Positions 4,777 to 5,608 of a stretch of DNA of 5,608 nucleotides are shown piece after piece (the stretch's first letter is position 1; every line of letters starts with the position of its first letter). A program made the translations under genes and the position numbers. The stretch is from DATESG01 sp035270925 (lineage in GTDB: Bacteria > Bacillota_I > Bacilli_A > RFN20 > CAG-826): contig DATESG010000027.1 of assembly GCA_035270925.1 (NCBI GenBank), positions 1 through 5,608 on the forward strand, in the 5' to 3' direction. The notes under the pieces are model-generated. The model was not told the origin of the DNA. It worked only from the letters and a program-made list of their open reading frames with translations, and did no database searches.

Positions 4777-5608
4777 ACAAACATCCTTTTGAGTTAATCA
4801 CAAACTTTAAACCAACGGGTGATCAACCGACCGCAATAAATGAGTTAATAGAAGGAATTGAAGAAGGTAAAAAGCACCAAGTTCTTTTAGGTGCAACGGG
4901 AACAGGTAAGACCTTTACAATTGCGAACGTAATTATGCAGACGCAAAAACCAACCTTAATTCTTGTTCATAACAAAACCTTAGCAGGACAATTATATTCT
5001 GAATTCAAAGGGTTGTTTCCTAATAACCGCGTTGAATACTTTGTTTCTAACTTTGATTTTTATCAACCGGAAGCTTATATTCCTCGTAGTGACACGTATA
5101 TTGAAAAAAACGCGGTTATGAATGATGAAATTGAAATGATGAGGACAAGCGCGATTAATAGTGTGCTCGAAAGACGCGATACCATAGTGGTTGCAAGTGT
5201 GGCCTCAATTTATGGGCTAATTGATCCAGAAGAATATAATAAACTAGCGTTTAATATTAAGGCTGGTGAAACAATCGACCGTAAAGAGTTTTTCTCCAAA
5301 TTAATCATGGCTCAATATGAACGTAATAATTTTGAACTCAAACCAGGTACCTTTAGAGTCAGGGGCGATGTGATTGAAATTATGTCACCAATTACTTCCG
5401 ACACAATAATTCAAATTGATACCTTTGGTGATGAAATTGAATCGATTAAAGAAATCAACGCGCTGACAGGCGAGATAAAAAAGACCTTTTTAACTTATCC
5501 TCTTTATCCAGCTTATTCTCACGCTTCGACTCGTGAACGGATAAATCTCGCGGTCCCACTTATTTGGAGTGACATGATTGACCGGGTCCAATACTTTAAA
5601 GAAAATGG
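4773..5608 (+). CDS. uvrB: UvrABC excinuclease subunit B, N-terminal 278 residues (3' end outside window)
   Basis: UvrB takes over damaged DNA from UvrA in nucleotide excision repair, verifies the lesion and recruits the UvrC nuclease. Visible: FELITNFKPTGDQP (6–19, Q-motif region); Walker A GATGTGKT (40–47); HNKTLAGQLYSEF (66–78); the beta-hairpin start with QPEAYIP (98–104) and DTYIEK (107–112); NDEIEMMRTSA (117–127); ERRD…VVASVASIYGL (133–149); and QYERN…GTFRVRGDVIEI (181–203) of the UvrA-contacting domain 2, with arginines 184, 195 and 197 retained. The frame stays open to the window edge, before the DESH helicase motif expected near residue 340. The family's usual YYDYY at the hairpin is NFDFY here (93–97). 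ATG 4773 is the only good start: it places the conserved FEL at the normal distance from the N-terminus. It is the last visible gene of the secA operon. Confidence 0.96.
   Translation, partial: MNKHPFELITNFKPTGDQPTAINELIEGIEEGKKHQVLLGATGTGKTFTIANVIMQTQKPTLILVHNKTLAGQLYSEFKGLFPNNRVEYFVSNFDFYQPEAYIPRSDTYIEKNAVMNDEIEMMRTSAINSVLERRDTIVVASVASIYGLIDPEEYNKLAFNIKAGETIDRKEFFSKLIMAQYERNNFELKPGTFRVRGDVIEIMSPITSDTIIQIDTFGDEIESIKEINALTGEIKKTFLTYPLYPAYSHASTRERINLAVPLIWSDMIDRVQYFKEN

Noticed and set aside
1..5608. CRISPR array, insertion sequence, tRNA/rRNA or prophage genes
   Set aside because: No direct repeats with spacers, transposase motifs, tRNA-like cloverleaf or phage genes were seen; nearly all bases belong to the five conserved genes.

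Overview
This window holds five genes, all on the + strand, from a low-GC bacterium of the Bacillota (Firmicutes) type. It is ordinary housekeeping chromosome, not a mobile or accessory region. The gene order supports this placement: comFC end, secA, prfB, a YitT/YvjA-type membrane protein, then uvrB. It resembles a condensed form of the Bacillus subtilis comF–hpf–secA–prfB–yvjA…uvrB neighbourhood. Tryptophan is encoded by TGG, a release factor 2 gene is present, and the YitT-family gene ends in TGA. Together these indicate the standard code with TGA as stop, so this is not a Mycoplasma-type genome, although an early-branching Bacilli/Erysipelotrichia/Mollicutes-like lineage is possible. I cannot name the species.

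Layout: bases 1–225 are the 3' end of a ComFC-like phosphoribosyltransferase. Bases 226–338 are the only real intergenic gap (113 nt) and carry a plausible extended -10 promoter, a short inverted repeat and the secA ribosome binding site. secA occupies 339–2738. prfB starts 5 nt later and runs 2744–3860 through a programmed +1 frameshift at CTT-TGA-C (2813–2819). It must be joined across T2816; reading only the downstream frame loses the true N-terminus. The YitT-family gene (3847–4776) overlaps prfB by 14 nt. uvrB (from 4773, cut by the window end) overlaps that gene by ATGA.

Working model: secA, prfB, the YitT-family gene and uvrB form one tightly packed operon from the promoter near 252–280, with translational coupling at every junction. 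Functionally it mixes protein export (SecA motor), translation termination (RF2), an uncharacterised membrane protein and nucleotide excision repair (UvrB). These are linked by conserved synteny and not by a shared pathway.

I found no undescribed system. The points most worth a second look are the unusual surroundings of the prfB recoding site (weak, widely spaced SD-like element, an upstream hairpin, and a possible SD plus TTG start that could bypass the frameshift), the replacement of tyrosines in the UvrB beta-hairpin, a perfect 10-bp inverted repeat at the left edge inside comFC, and a SecA without its C-terminal zinc-binding tail.
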